Assembly (NCBI RefSeq): GCF_016863115.1
Contig: NZ_BOOG01000018.1
Coordinates: forward strand, 1 to 64,000
From: Sphaerimonospora thailandensis
Lineage (GTDB): Bacteria > Actinomycetota > Actinomycetes > Streptosporangiales > Streptosporangiaceae
Direction: 5' to 3'
Length of the DNA stretch: 64,000 bases
Shown here: piece by piece, positions 27,099 through 34,932 of the stretch
Layout: each line of letters starts with the position of its first letter
Position numbering within the stretch: position 1 is the first letter of the stretch
Made by a program: the position numbers and the translations under genes
Notes under the pieces: generated by a model
Seen by the model: only the letters and a program-made list of their open reading frames with translations
Told to the model about the DNA's origin: nothing
Database searches by the model: none

Positions 27099-27123
27099 GT
27101 CCTGCTCTCTCCTGAAGAGCTGC

Positions 27124-27165
27124 GAGAAGGGGTGGCTCCCGGTCTTCCGGGATCCACCCCTTCTC
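27124..27165 (+). terminator. groEL terminator
   Basis: A 12-bp outer stem (GAGAAGGGGTGG at 27124-27135 with its complement at 27154-27165) and a 6-bp inner stem (TCCCGG/CCGGGA) with a four-base loop, 25 bases after the groEL stop codon. Confidence 0.88.
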
Positions 27166-27210
27166 CCGTTCTCCACCGCCGGGTTCGCCGGGCGGCTTGC
27201 CCCTAAAAGT

Positions 27211-27242
27211 CAGCGCCCGATCGATGAGGAGATCGGGCGCTG
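27211..27242 (-). terminator. Terminator of the Xre/DUF397 operon
   Basis: Perfect 12-bp stem (CAGCGCCCGATC at 27211-27222 with its complement at 27231-27242). Read on the minus strand it is followed by ACTTTTAG, giving a short U-run after the DUF397 gene. Confidence 0.82.
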
Positions 27243-27263
27243 TTACTCGCTTGGTGGCAGGCG

Positions 27264-27464
27264 TTACTGGTCGAACTGTCCGTCTTTGATGCCGTTGATG
27301 AAGGCTCGCCACTCTCCGGGCGTGAAGAGGAGTTTGGGGCCGTCAGGGTTCTTGCTGTCGCGGACCGCGACCACCCCCGGCAGGTTCGCGGCCACCTCGA
27401 CACACTGACCGCCGTTCGAGCCGGAGCGCGAGGACTTCCGCCACTGTGCGCCGGTCAGATCCAT
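27264..27464 (-). CDS. DUF397 protein
   Basis: 66-residue DUF397 protein. Family features are WRKSSRSGSNGGQCVEVA at the N terminus, VAVRDSKNPDGPKL in the middle and FTPGEWRAFI near the end. DUF397 proteins are nearly always encoded directly after an Xre regulator with a DUF5753 domain and, in Streptomyces, some such pairs act as regulators of development or as a toxin-antitoxin-like pair. It overlaps the upstream Xre gene by ten bases, so translation is coupled. Confidence 0.93.
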   Translation of the reverse strand: MDLTGAQWRKSSRSGSNGGQCVEVAANLPGVVAVRDSKNPDGPKLLFTPGEWRAFINGIKDGQFDQ

Positions 27465-28282
27465 TGCGCCATCACTTCCTTGATCATATTGAGCGATACG
27501 TGTTCAGGATAGGCCCACGAGCGGATGGATTCGTACCTGTTCCAGATAGAGGACACCAGCTCAGGGGTAGCGGAGACAAGCCCCTCGGCGGCCGAATCCG
27601 CGTGGATGGCGGAGGGTTCACCGCCGGACAGCTCGGCGATCATAAACGCACCGATCAGTCCCGTGACGCATCCGGGATCGACTATCTGAACGGTCACGTT
27701 GGAGCGTTCGGCGACCTCCAAGAGGTACCCGAGCTGTTCGTGCATCACATCGGGGCCTCCGATGAGACGCCGTAACACACCTTCGTCGATGAGAACGAGG
27801 AGCAGCGGGGGATCGCTCCTGTCCAGGATGGAACGGCGTTGCAAGCGGGCCTGCAATCGCTCGTCCACCACCTGCGGTGTGACGCGGGGCTCTCTTGCGA
27901 GCAGATAGCGGGCGTATGCCTCGGTCTGCAACAGGCCGGGTACCAACAAGGGATCCCAGCTTCGAAGGACAGTCGCGCGTGGCTCGATCTCGTCAAGCCA
28001 GCCCATGAACCATCTCGGTCCGCCCGGATTAGACGTTATTCGCTTATATAGTCCGACAAAATATTCTTTGTCTGATAAGCCGAAAAGTCGGTCGAGTATC
28101 TCGGCCTGCTCTGGTTGCGGCGTCCGTAGAGCTTGTTCGATGCGACTGACCTGCGTCTGCGTACAACCCAGCCGAGAGGCCAGGGCCGATTGAGACAGTC
28201 GGGCGGCCTCACGTAGGCGGCGCATCTCCGCGCCGAAACGCGCCTGGGGTGAGGCGCCATCACTGGGGGATTCAGCGCTCAT
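27455..28282 (-). CDS. Xre regulator with DUF5753 sensor domain
   Basis: 275 residues. The N-terminal helix-turn-helix (about residues 12-70) reads MRRLREAARLSQSALASRLG then CTQTQVSRIEQALRTP. The remaining two-thirds is the DUF5753 domain, with the block LLVPGLLQTEAYARYLL and the later VTVQIVDPG. ATG 28282 follows GGAGGA at a good distance; a longer in-frame reading adds six residues only. With DUF397 it forms a standard regulatory pair. The divergent ATP-binding regulator gene nearby completes a trio common in these bacteria. Its targets are unknown; the biosynthetic operon starting at 30008 is the nearest candidate. Confidence 0.93.
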   Translation of the reverse strand: MSAESPSDGASPQARFGAEMRRLREAARLSQSALASRLGCTQTQVSRIEQALRTPQPEQAEILDRLFGLSDKEYFVGLYKRITSNPGGPRWFMGWLDEIEPRATVLRSWDPLLVPGLLQTEAYARYLLAREPRVTPQVVDERLQARLQRRSILDRSDPPLLLVLIDEGVLRRLIGGPDVMHEQLGYLLEVAERSNVTVQIVDPGCVTGLIGAFMIAELSGGEPSAIHADSAAEGLVSATPELVSSIWNRYESIRSWAYPEHVSLNMIKEVMAQWI

Positions 28283-28326
28283 GTTTCCTCCAACTGTCAC
28301 CGTTGCAGGCCATCAACGTAGCACCT

Positions 28327-28428
28327 ATGCCAAACTCACTCCAGGAAAAAACCCGCATCCGTCATCACTTGGCGTGCTCTGGGCTTGGAAACCGCTTCGG
28401 TTCTGCTCCGCATGGAGGCAGTCTAAGC
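28327..28428 (+). repeat. Leader element, copy 1 (paired with 29318-29419)
   Basis: This segment aligns without gaps to 29318-29419 (constant offset 991). From codon 6 to 34 of the frame starting ATG 28327, 65 of 87 bases match by my count, and 13 of the 22 differences fall at third codon positions. The encoded peptides share KTR, RH, LA, GLGN, FGSA and HGGSL. In this copy the frame stays open into the ATP-binding regulator gene, so it may be an N-terminal extension, a leader peptide or an upstream small gene. Confidence 0.7.
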
Positions 28429-28503
28429 ACATGCTGCCCTGTCGGGTGGCTGTTGATCGCGAGCGTGAAGCACTGTCCATACCAGAAACGAGACGATGGC
28501 AGC

Positions 28504-29016
28504 ATGGCGTTGGCGACAAGCTATTATCTCCTGAATTCGGTCATTCTCGGTGGTATACCGGAATCGGTGACGGCGGCGCGCGCATTCATCAGGGAAGCTC
28601 TGGGAGAGAATCACCCCGCCGTCGAAATCGCGATGCTGCTCGGTTCGGAACTGGTCTCGAACGCGATAAGACACTCGCGTTCGGGGCGACGGGATGGCGG
28701 ACGGCTGACGGTGGCTGTAGTCGTCGCAGCCGGCGTGATCCATGTCGACGTGATCGACGAAGGGTCCACGGACGCGATTCCGGAGATCCCCCTACAGATC
28801 GACGAACTCAGCGAGAGCGGTCGTGGGCTGTGGCTGGTACGCGAACTGTCGTCGGCCTGGGGCTGGCGGGACCGCGCGACAGGCCGCGTCGTGTGGTTCG
28901 AGGTGAACGGGCCAGACGGCGCAGCCGTTCCTGACCATTCCCGCTCGTGCCAATCCGCCCGGGCGGCTGGCCCAGTCGCTGGTCGCTACCACCAAATCCG
29001 AGCCGGGAAAGACTGA
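28504..29016 (+). CDS. ATP-binding regulator (HATPase, RsbW-like)
   Basis: 170-residue GHKL-type ATPase of the serine-kinase/anti-sigma class. The N-box is SELVSNAIRHS, the G1 box VIDEGST, and the G2 box SGRGLWLVREL. Such proteins phosphorylate anti-anti-sigma factors or bind sigma factors, and in actinobacteria they are often encoded beside Xre/DUF397 pairs, as here. ATG 28504 is the conservative start because the domain begins soon after; the same frame is open upstream to 28327 through the conserved leader element, so a longer protein is possible. The C-terminal 30 residues are poorly structured. A decayed paralogue lies 1 kb downstream. Confidence 0.82.
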   Translation: MALATSYYLLNSVILGGIPESVTAARAFIREALGENHPAVEIAMLLGSELVSNAIRHSRSGRRDGGRLTVAVVVAAGVIHVDVIDEGSTDAIPEIPLQIDELSESGRGLWLVRELSSAWGWRDRATGRVVWFEVNGPDGAAVPDHSRSCQSARAAGPVAGRYHQIRAGKD

Positions 29017-29487
29017 TCGTGATCGCACTCGTGCTCTGGGCACGCGGCCTCTGGTCTTTCATTCACGCCAGCGACGGCACCTCCATCTGGAGCTATACCC
29101 GCGCCGGAGTGCAGGTCCGAGAGAAGTGGACGGCCGGCGAGGAGATAATTATGGATACCACGATCAACCTTGCCGGCCGTGCTGAGGCGATGCGGTTGGC
29201 CGGTCGGCACGCCGAGTTGCATGCTGCCGGATGGTGCTTGCACTCGATCAAGGCGGACGCCCGCATTCCGTCAATGCGCTCCTAAGACCCGGTCCTGAGG
29301 AGTTACCCTTGGTGCTTATGACAAGATCGCACCAGCTCAAAACCAGAAACCGTCATTATTTGGCATCATTTGGGCTTGGAAATTGCTTTGGTTCTGCCGC
29401 ACATGGCGGCAGCCTGAGAACGGTACAGAGCATTGAGCGGGTCGAAGGGTTGCTCCGTGCTGACATACGCCTCAAGGATGACGAGAC
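29017..29487 (+). other. Region between regulator and its decayed paralogue
   Basis: A possible 44-residue reading frame starts at ATG 29151 (MDTTINLAGRAEAMRLAGR) with GAGGAGA six bases upstream and ends at 29285; no family is recognised and it may be noise. The second copy of the leader element lies at 29318-29419, preceded by GAGGAG at 29298-29303. Nothing else is supported. Confidence 0.35.
29318..29419 (+). repeat. Leader element, copy 2
   Basis: Ungapped counterpart of 28327-28428, including the ATG at 29318. The frame continues with TRSHQLKTRNRHYLASFGLG and so on. In this copy the leader frame is not in phase with the following ATPase-like sequence (170 bases from ATG to ATG), consistent with decay of the downstream gene or with the leader being an independent unit. 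Confidence 0.7.
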
Positions 29488-29886
29488 ATGTCCCTCGCGA
29501 GCGGCACAGCGGTTCAGGCGAAGTTCCCACCCGGCATCTCGGCATGGCTGGCCCCCGCCCGACGGCGGCATGCGTTTTCCAATCATGAAGACCAGTTGCG
29601 CCGCCTGCGCCGCTGGCTGGAACCCCTTCTGCCCGGCCGCCCCGCCCGTGACGATGTGATCCTGGTCGCGGTGGAACTCGGGGGGCCAACGATGCCGGAT
29701 CCGACATGGAGCCGCATCTGGTGGAAGATCCGATGGCAGAGCACGGTCGCGGGCTGCGCCTGGTTCGGCTTCTCGACCCTGCAATGGTGGGCGCTTCCCT
29801 GCCGCCCCGACAGCAATCGGCTATTGACCGCACCGTCCGCTCCCGCGCTTGCGCGGCTGCTCGACCAGCGGCGACACGACACATGA
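29488..29886 (+). pseudogene. Decayed ATP-binding regulator (HATPase) gene
   Basis: The frame from ATG 29488 encodes QLRRLRRWLEPLLPG, then ARDDVILVAVEL, which matches the helix and the start of the N-box of HATPase regulators. The sequence then breaks: the N-box asparagine and the strands before the G1 box are missing, and the rest is in another frame, where NDAGSD (29688-29705) and MAEHGRGLRLVRLL (about 29734-29775) correspond to the G1 and G2 boxes of the intact gene at 28504. An internal deletion of roughly 30 codons plus a frame change explains this. It is a dead paralogue of the neighbour. Confidence 0.7.
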
Positions 29887-30007
29887 ACGGCCAGCGCCTC
29901 GATGCTCCATCCAGGGAGACCCACCCGGGGGAGAGTCCACCCTTGATCGTTTCTCTCGCCGATCCTCAGATCCCCATCCGCAGCCGCGCCGCCCTAAGGG
30001 GGCTTTC

Positions 30008-31123
30008 ATGCATGAGCACGCACTCGACTCGCCTGTGCCTGCGAAGAATCTCCGGCAACGGATCGGTGAGCTGTCCCTGCGCCTGCGGACGTCGGGGACG
30101 CGGGTGAAGCCGGCCGAGCCGCGGTTCGTCGACTTCGACACGATCCGGCTGCCGAACGGGGAGGTCGTCGACCGCAAGAAGGTAATCATCATGTCCGGCG
30201 GCTGCTCGGTGCCGACGTGCACGATGTGCCCCTTCACCAACGAGAACAACTACGGAATCGACGGCGGCACCTCACGCGAGAGCCTGCTGGATCAGGTACG
30301 GCGTACGCTCGCACGGATCGAGGGCGAGCCGTCGTACGACGTGCTCTCCCTCTATAACGACGGCAGCTTCTTCGCACCCCGAGAGATTCCCCGGGACGTC
30401 CAGGTGGAGATCGCCCGGCTGGTGGCGGCGGCCGGAGTGCGACACCTGGTGGTGGAGTCGCTGCCGCAGTTCGTCACCGAGTCGGTGCTGCGGCCGTTCG
30501 TTGAGGCGCTGGGCGGGGTGCGTCTGGAGATCGGGATCGGGCTGCAGTCCGCGGACGAGTTGGTGCGCGAAATGCTGGTGAACACACGAATCTCCCAGAT
30601 CTCCTTCGAGCGTGCGCTGAAGGTGATGGCAACCCTGGGAGCGGACCCGAAGATCTACCTGATGGTCAAGCCACCGTTTCTGACCGACGGTGAGGCGGTG
30701 ACTGATGTCGTGCAGTCGGTCGACTACTTGACCAAGCTCGGCGTGCGGGGGATGACGCTGTGCCCGACGCGGGTGTCGCGGAACACAGTGGCGTGGGAAC
30801 TGTGGCAGGCCGGGCAGTACACGCCGCCGAACCTGTGGACGGTGGTCGAGGCGATCCGCCGAGTGCATGAGCGGCTCGCGGTGCGGGTGGCGTGCGTGAA
30901 CCTGCGGGGGACGGACTTCGAGTCGGTGTTCCCCGACGCCTGCGAGGCGTGCGCGGACCGGGTTGTGGACTCGCTGATGCGGTTCGGGGAGACCGGCGAC
31001 GCCGATGACCTGCCCGAGGGCTGCTCCTGCCGACCGCCGCTTGAGGTGGTGGAGCTGGATCACGCGGTCATCACCGCCCGCGCGGCGCAGCAGCTGAACA
31101 TGCTGGAGCAGCGGCGTGTCTGA
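30008..31123 (+). CDS. Radical SAM enzyme (Elp3/RaSEA-like cysteine motif)
   Basis: 371-residue radical SAM protein, first gene of the heptose/carbamoyl biosynthetic operon. The cluster-binding motif is GGCSVPTCTMCPF, with C66, C71 and C74 (CX4CX2C rather than the common CX3CX2C), similar in style to the TIGR01210/RaSEA or Elp3-like group. Later strands carry YDVLSLYNDGSFF (SAM-site region) and RLEIGIGLQSADE. A C-terminal cysteine group (CEAC, then GCSC near residue 345) may bind a second cluster or a metal. ATG 30008 follows AAGGGGG. It overlaps the P450 gene by eight bases. Substrate unknown; likely acts on the aglycone or its precursor. Confidence 0.87.
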   Translation: MHEHALDSPVPAKNLRQRIGELSLRLRTSGTRVKPAEPRFVDFDTIRLPNGEVVDRKKVIIMSGGCSVPTCTMCPFTNENNYGIDGGTSRESLLDQVRRTLARIEGEPSYDVLSLYNDGSFFAPREIPRDVQVEIARLVAAAGVRHLVVESLPQFVTESVLRPFVEALGGVRLEIGIGLQSADELVREMLVNTRISQISFERALKVMATLGADPKIYLMVKPPFLTDGEAVTDVVQSVDYLTKLGVRGMTLCPTRVSRNTVAWELWQAGQYTPPNLWTVVEAIRRVHERLAVRVACVNLRGTDFESVFPDACEACADRVVDSLMRFGETGDADDLPEGCSCRPPLEVVELDHAVITARAAQQLNMLEQRRV

Positions 31124-32426
31124 GCGGACGCTGCTGCCCGCCCCCGGGGAGCTGCCCCCGCTGTACCCGTCGCGGGGATTCGATCAGGATCCGCTGGGCG
31201 TCATGGCCGAGGGACACCGCCAGTACGGGCCGGTGTTCCGGATGATGGTCGACGAGGCCGACACGGTGCTGGTAGGCACCTGGGCGGGGCTGGGCGAGCT
31301 GTTCGTCGCCGAGCGCGGCCGCCTGGAGGTGCTCAACACCGCGCTCGTCCACGACCTGTTCGGCCGGGCCCTGTTCAACCTCACCGGTGACGGCCACGCC
31401 GAGGCCCGGCGCCGGCTGCGTCCCGCGCTGTCTGCCAGGGCGCTTCCCAGATACGTTCCGGCCCTACTCGTTGTCACCGGCCCGGTGGCGGCCGGTTGGG
31501 CCAGGCAGGGCGTCGCGGATCTGTACCTGGCGGCGCGGGAGGTCACCCACGCGATGAGCGCCCGGGTCCTGCTGGGTATCCACCCCGCGGATACGGACAC
31601 GGGTCCGTTCGCCGCCGACTTCGGGCGGTTCATCACGGCCACTGGCGCGCCGCCGGGAGAGCGCCGGTTCTCGGACGCCCGGTACTGGGCCGGACGCGGT
31701 GCGCGGCGGCGGCTGCACACCCTGTTCACCCGCCGGGCGGTCGCCGCAAGGCTGGGCACGGATCCAGGCTCGGCGCTGCCCGGCTTGGTGGCCGCCTTCG
31801 AGGACGCGCCCAAGGGGGTGGGTCCCTTGGCCGATCATCTGCTCGCCCTGCTGATCGCGGCACGGGAGACAACCGCGAGCCTGATCACCTGGTGCCTGAT
31901 CGAGCTTGCCCGCCACCGTGAGTACGCCGGCCTCGCCGCGGCGGAGGCCCACGGCGCGCTCGCGGACCCCAGGCTGCTGGTGCGGCGGGATGCGCTGCCG
32001 ATCCTGCGGGCGGTGCTCGCCGAGACCCAGCGTCTGCACTCGCCGAACCTGCTGTCCGTACGGGAGACCGTCTGCCCGGTCAGTCTGGGCGGCTACCGCG
32101 TCCCGGCCGGGATGCGGGTGGCGTACTCCCCATCGGCCGGGCACCTCGACCCGCGAGTCTTCCCCCAGCCGCATGCGTTCCGGCCGGGCCGGTTCCTCGT
32201 CAGGCAGTCTCCTGGGGCCCGGCTGCGGGCGTTCGGCGGCGGCGCGCACGCCTGCCTGGGCCGGCCGCTCGCCGAACTCATGACCCTCACCGCGCTGTCC
32301 TGCGCCCTGCACCAGGGCCTGCCGCGGCTTCCCAGCGGCCCGCCGGACCACATCCGCTACCGGCCCGCGAAAGCCCCCGCCGCCCCGGTGCCGTTCGCCC
32401 TGGACCGTCAGGAGTCTGCCTCATGA
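31116..32426 (+). CDS. Cytochrome P450
   Basis: 436-residue soluble P450 monooxygenase. The heme-thiolate loop is FGGGAHACLG with C380; the K-helix ExxR is ETQR; the I-helix has AARETT, in which the usual AGxET glycine is replaced by alanine. No ferredoxin or ferredoxin reductase gene lies in the operon, so redox partners must come from elsewhere. GTG 31116 overlaps the radical SAM gene stop by eight bases and the stop overlaps the next start (ATGA). It presumably hydroxylates or oxidises an intermediate of the pathway. Confidence 0.93.
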   Translation: MSERTLLPAPGELPPLYPSRGFDQDPLGVMAEGHRQYGPVFRMMVDEADTVLVGTWAGLGELFVAERGRLEVLNTALVHDLFGRALFNLTGDGHAEARRRLRPALSARALPRYVPALLVVTGPVAAGWARQGVADLYLAAREVTHAMSARVLLGIHPADTDTGPFAADFGRFITATGAPPGERRFSDARYWAGRGARRRLHTLFTRRAVAARLGTDPGSALPGLVAAFEDAPKGVGPLADHLLALLIAARETTASLITWCLIELARHREYAGLAAAEAHGALADPRLLVRRDALPILRAVLAETQRLHSPNLLSVRETVCPVSLGGYRVPAGMRVAYSPSAGHLDPRVFPQPHAFRPGRFLVRQSPGARLRAFGGGAHACLGRPLAELMTLTALSCALHQGLPRLPSGPPDHIRYRPAKAPAAPVPFALDRQESAS

Positions 32427-33700
32427 CCCGCACCCCGCCCGACGCGCTCGCCGCCCTGCAGCAGGCGGCCGCCCACCATGAGGCCGGACGACAGCGGCTG
32501 TACCTGGTGCCGAGCGAGAACGGGTTGTCGCTGGCCGCCCGCGTGCCGCACCTGATGGAGGCCGCCATCCGCTACGCCTTCCCCGGCCCCGACGTTGGGA
32601 GCGAGAACTGGGCGTGGCCCGGTCGGCAGGACCTGGTCGCCGTCGAGCGGGCCGCAGCCGTGCGACTCGGCGCGCAGCTGGGCGCGCGGCATGTCAACCT
32701 CAAGGCGGTGTCCGGGGTGTCTGCGCTGACGGTGGCGCTCTCGGCGCTGGCCCGCCCGGGAGAGACTGCGTTCAACCTGGCGGAGCGGGATGGCGGGCAC
32801 GGCTCGACCCGCTTCATCGGCGCCCGCCTGGGCCTGCGGATGAAGGACCTGCCGGTCGACCCAGCCACCTGCACGCTCGACCTGGAGGCCCTCGCAGATC
32901 AGCTCGCTGGCGGGCCCCGGCCGGAGCTGGTGTACCTGGACGCGTTCATGTGCCTGTTCCCCGTGGACCTGGCCGGGCTACGGGAGGTTGTCGGCCCCCA
33001 CGCGGTGATCCACTACGACGCCTCCCACACCCTGGGCCTGATCGCCGGCGGCGCGTGGCAAAACCCCCTCGCCGAGGGCGCCGACAGCCTCGGCGGATCG
33101 ACCCACAAGACATACCCGGGCCCGCACAAGGGGGTTTTGGCCACCAACGACGCCGGTCTGGCTGCCCGGCTGGACGAGCACGCCTCGCACCTGGTCTCCC
33201 ACCACCATCCGGCCGACGTCGTCGCCCTGGCGGTGGCCGCCGTCGAGATGGACGCGCGTGGGGCCGTGTACGCGCAGGCCACCATCGCCAACGCACGCTG
33301 CCTGGGCACGGCTTTGGCCGAGCGCGGGTTCAGGATTTGCGGCGACAAGCGCGGGTTCACCGACTGCCATCAGCTATGGATCGACATCGCACCGCTGATG
33401 GACGCCGAGGAAGCCGCCCGGCGGCTGTTCGAGGCGGGCATCGTCGTCAACGCGATCCCCCTGCCGCACATCACCGCTCCCGTAGGGCTGCGCCTGGGCG
33501 TGCAGGAGGTGTCCTGGGCCGGGATGGGCGAGGCGGAGATGGAGGAGGTGGCCGAGATCGCCACCGCCGTGCTACGCGATGGCCATGACCCGGCCTCCGT
33601 CGGCGCGCGGACCCGGGCACTGGTGGAGGCATACCGGCCCGGCGAGGCCGGCGAGCAGGTCCTGCGCGCGGCCCTGGCGGCCATCGGAGGTGGGGCGTGA
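32423..33700 (+). CDS. SHMT-fold PLP enzyme (aldolase/transaldolase-like)
   Basis: 425-residue fold-type I PLP enzyme related to serine hydroxymethyltransferase. K229 in STHKTYPGPHKGVL is the PLP lysine, and DASHTLGLIAGG supplies the PLP-binding aspartate and histidine. The opening block LVPSENGLSLAAR resembles the IASENxxS of SHMT. It is diverged from housekeeping glyA. In natural-product clusters, SHMT-like enzymes often perform aldol or transaldol reactions that join glycine or threonine to an aldehyde, giving a beta-hydroxy-alpha-amino acid; that role is an inference. ATG overlaps the P450 stop, and GTGA couples it to the glycosyltransferase gene. Confidence 0.88.
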   Translation: MTRTPPDALAALQQAAAHHEAGRQRLYLVPSENGLSLAARVPHLMEAAIRYAFPGPDVGSENWAWPGRQDLVAVERAAAVRLGAQLGARHVNLKAVSGVSALTVALSALARPGETAFNLAERDGGHGSTRFIGARLGLRMKDLPVDPATCTLDLEALADQLAGGPRPELVYLDAFMCLFPVDLAGLREVVGPHAVIHYDASHTLGLIAGGAWQNPLAEGADSLGGSTHKTYPGPHKGVLATNDAGLAARLDEHASHLVSHHHPADVVALAVAAVEMDARGAVYAQATIANARCLGTALAERGFRICGDKRGFTDCHQLWIDIAPLMDAEEAARRLFEAGIVVNAIPLPHITAPVGLRLGVQEVSWAGMGEAEMEEVAEIATAVLRDGHDPASVGARTRALVEAYRPGEAGEQVLRAALAAIGGGA

Positions 33701-34872
33701 TCCCGGAGCAGATCCCGGCCAAGGGCGCCTTCCTCGGGCCAATGCACACGACGGAGACGTTCGAGATCCGCCCCGACTGCAGGCACTTCGTCGGTGGCAT
33801 GCCATGTAAGCACTGGCGACCGTGCCACGGGTGTCCGCATCACGACCCGGTGGACCACCGGGTGCTGATCGTGATGCTCGGCCTGCTGGGGGACGTGCTC
33901 ATCGCTTCTGCGCTGCCCGCGCGAATACGGGCCGACAGGCCAGGTGCGCACATCACCTGGCTGGTGGACGAGGCGTGCGCGCCGATCCTGCGGATGAACC
34001 CCTACGTCGATGAGGTCCTCGTCCACGACTGGGAGGCCGCGGCCCAACTGCCCTCCCGCCGCTTCGATGCCGTCTACTCCTTCGAGCGGACACCATCGGC
34101 CGCCGCACTGGTCGACCGCATTCCGGCCGGCCACAAAGCCGGGCTCGCATTCGGCGGCCCCCACCACAGCCTGTATCCGCTGGGAGAGGCCGCGCAGCAG
34201 TTCTTCCGGCAGAACACCTGGAACGACTACCGCACGATCGGCAATACCCAGACGTGGACCGAGCTGTACTTCGCCGTCGCCGGATATGAGTATGCGGGCG
34301 AGCCGTATGTGCTGAAGGTGCCCGAGTCCGCCTGGCGGCGCACGGCCGGGCTGCTCGGAGAGCGGACCAGACCCCGGGTGTGCTTGAACCTGGGCGGGTC
34401 GCTGCCGACAAAGCTGTGGCCGAAGCGGCATTGGGCCGAGCTCGCCGACGCCCTGCTCGGCCACGGCGCGCAACTGGCCGTCCTCGGCGGCCCCACCGAC
34501 CAGGAGGTGTGCGAGGCCCTCGTACGGCACCTGCGCATGCGGGGCGCCGACGAGACGCGGGTGGCGTACGCCCCGCTCAACCTGGAGGAGGCCTCCGCGC
34601 TGCCGGCGCTGTGCGATGCGGTGGTGACCGGCGACTCCTTCGGCTTCCACCTCGCGCTCGCCCACGCCAAGCCGACTGTGGTACTGCTCGGGCCGAGCAA
34701 CGGCGCCGAGGTCATCCCCAAGCATGCCACCCACGTGACCGCGCTGCGTTCGACGCTGCCGTGCGCGCCGTGCGCCCACCAGGTCGCCTGCGGCGGAACC
34801 GGCGGCTGCATGGACATCATCGACCCCGCCGCCGTCCTCAAAGCGACCCTCGACCACCTGGCCTCCACCTGA
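33697..34872 (+). CDS. GT9 (heptosyltransferase-like) glycosyltransferase
   Basis: 391-residue GT-B glycosyltransferase of family 9, which in Gram-negatives transfers heptose from ADP-heptose. Family features are LIVMLGLLGDVLIASALPAR near residue 58, NLGGSLPTKLWPKRHWAEL and the donor-site block CDAVVTGDSFGFHLALAHA. Ahead of the fold there is a 50-residue segment with C28, C37, C43 and C46 and several histidines, a probable zinc or cluster site, and a second cysteine group near the C terminus (LPCAPCAHQVACGG). It should use the sugar nucleotide made by the downstream heptose genes. GTG 33697 overlaps the preceding stop. Confidence 0.9.
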   Translation: MIPEQIPAKGAFLGPMHTTETFEIRPDCRHFVGGMPCKHWRPCHGCPHHDPVDHRVLIVMLGLLGDVLIASALPARIRADRPGAHITWLVDEACAPILRMNPYVDEVLVHDWEAAAQLPSRRFDAVYSFERTPSAAALVDRIPAGHKAGLAFGGPHHSLYPLGEAAQQFFRQNTWNDYRTIGNTQTWTELYFAVAGYEYAGEPYVLKVPESAWRRTAGLLGERTRPRVCLNLGGSLPTKLWPKRHWAELADALLGHGAQLAVLGGPTDQEVCEALVRHLRMRGADETRVAYAPLNLEEASALPALCDAVVTGDSFGFHLALAHAKPTVVLLGPSNGAEVIPKHATHVTALRSTLPCAPCAHQVACGGTGGCMDIIDPAAVLKATLDHLAST

Positions 34873-34888
34873 CCACCGACTGACCCCG

Positions 34889-34908
34889 CCACCGCCCCGG
34901 GGCGGTGG
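34889..34908. repeat. 20-bp GC palindrome within the biosynthetic operon
   Basis: CCACCGCCCC followed by GGGGCGGTGG, a perfect palindrome that can fold into an 8-bp stem with a four-base loop in RNA. It lies 16 bases after the GT9 gene and 24 bases before the carbamoyltransferase start. Confidence 0.7.
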
Positions 34909-34932
34909 GCCACGGCGAAAAGGAGCATCACG

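Noticed and set aside
28327-28428. Leader element as a structured RNA
   Set aside because: Small hairpins can be drawn in both copies with some compensating changes, but the third-position pattern fits peptide coding better, and a short two-sequence alignment cannot decide; kept as a finding only.
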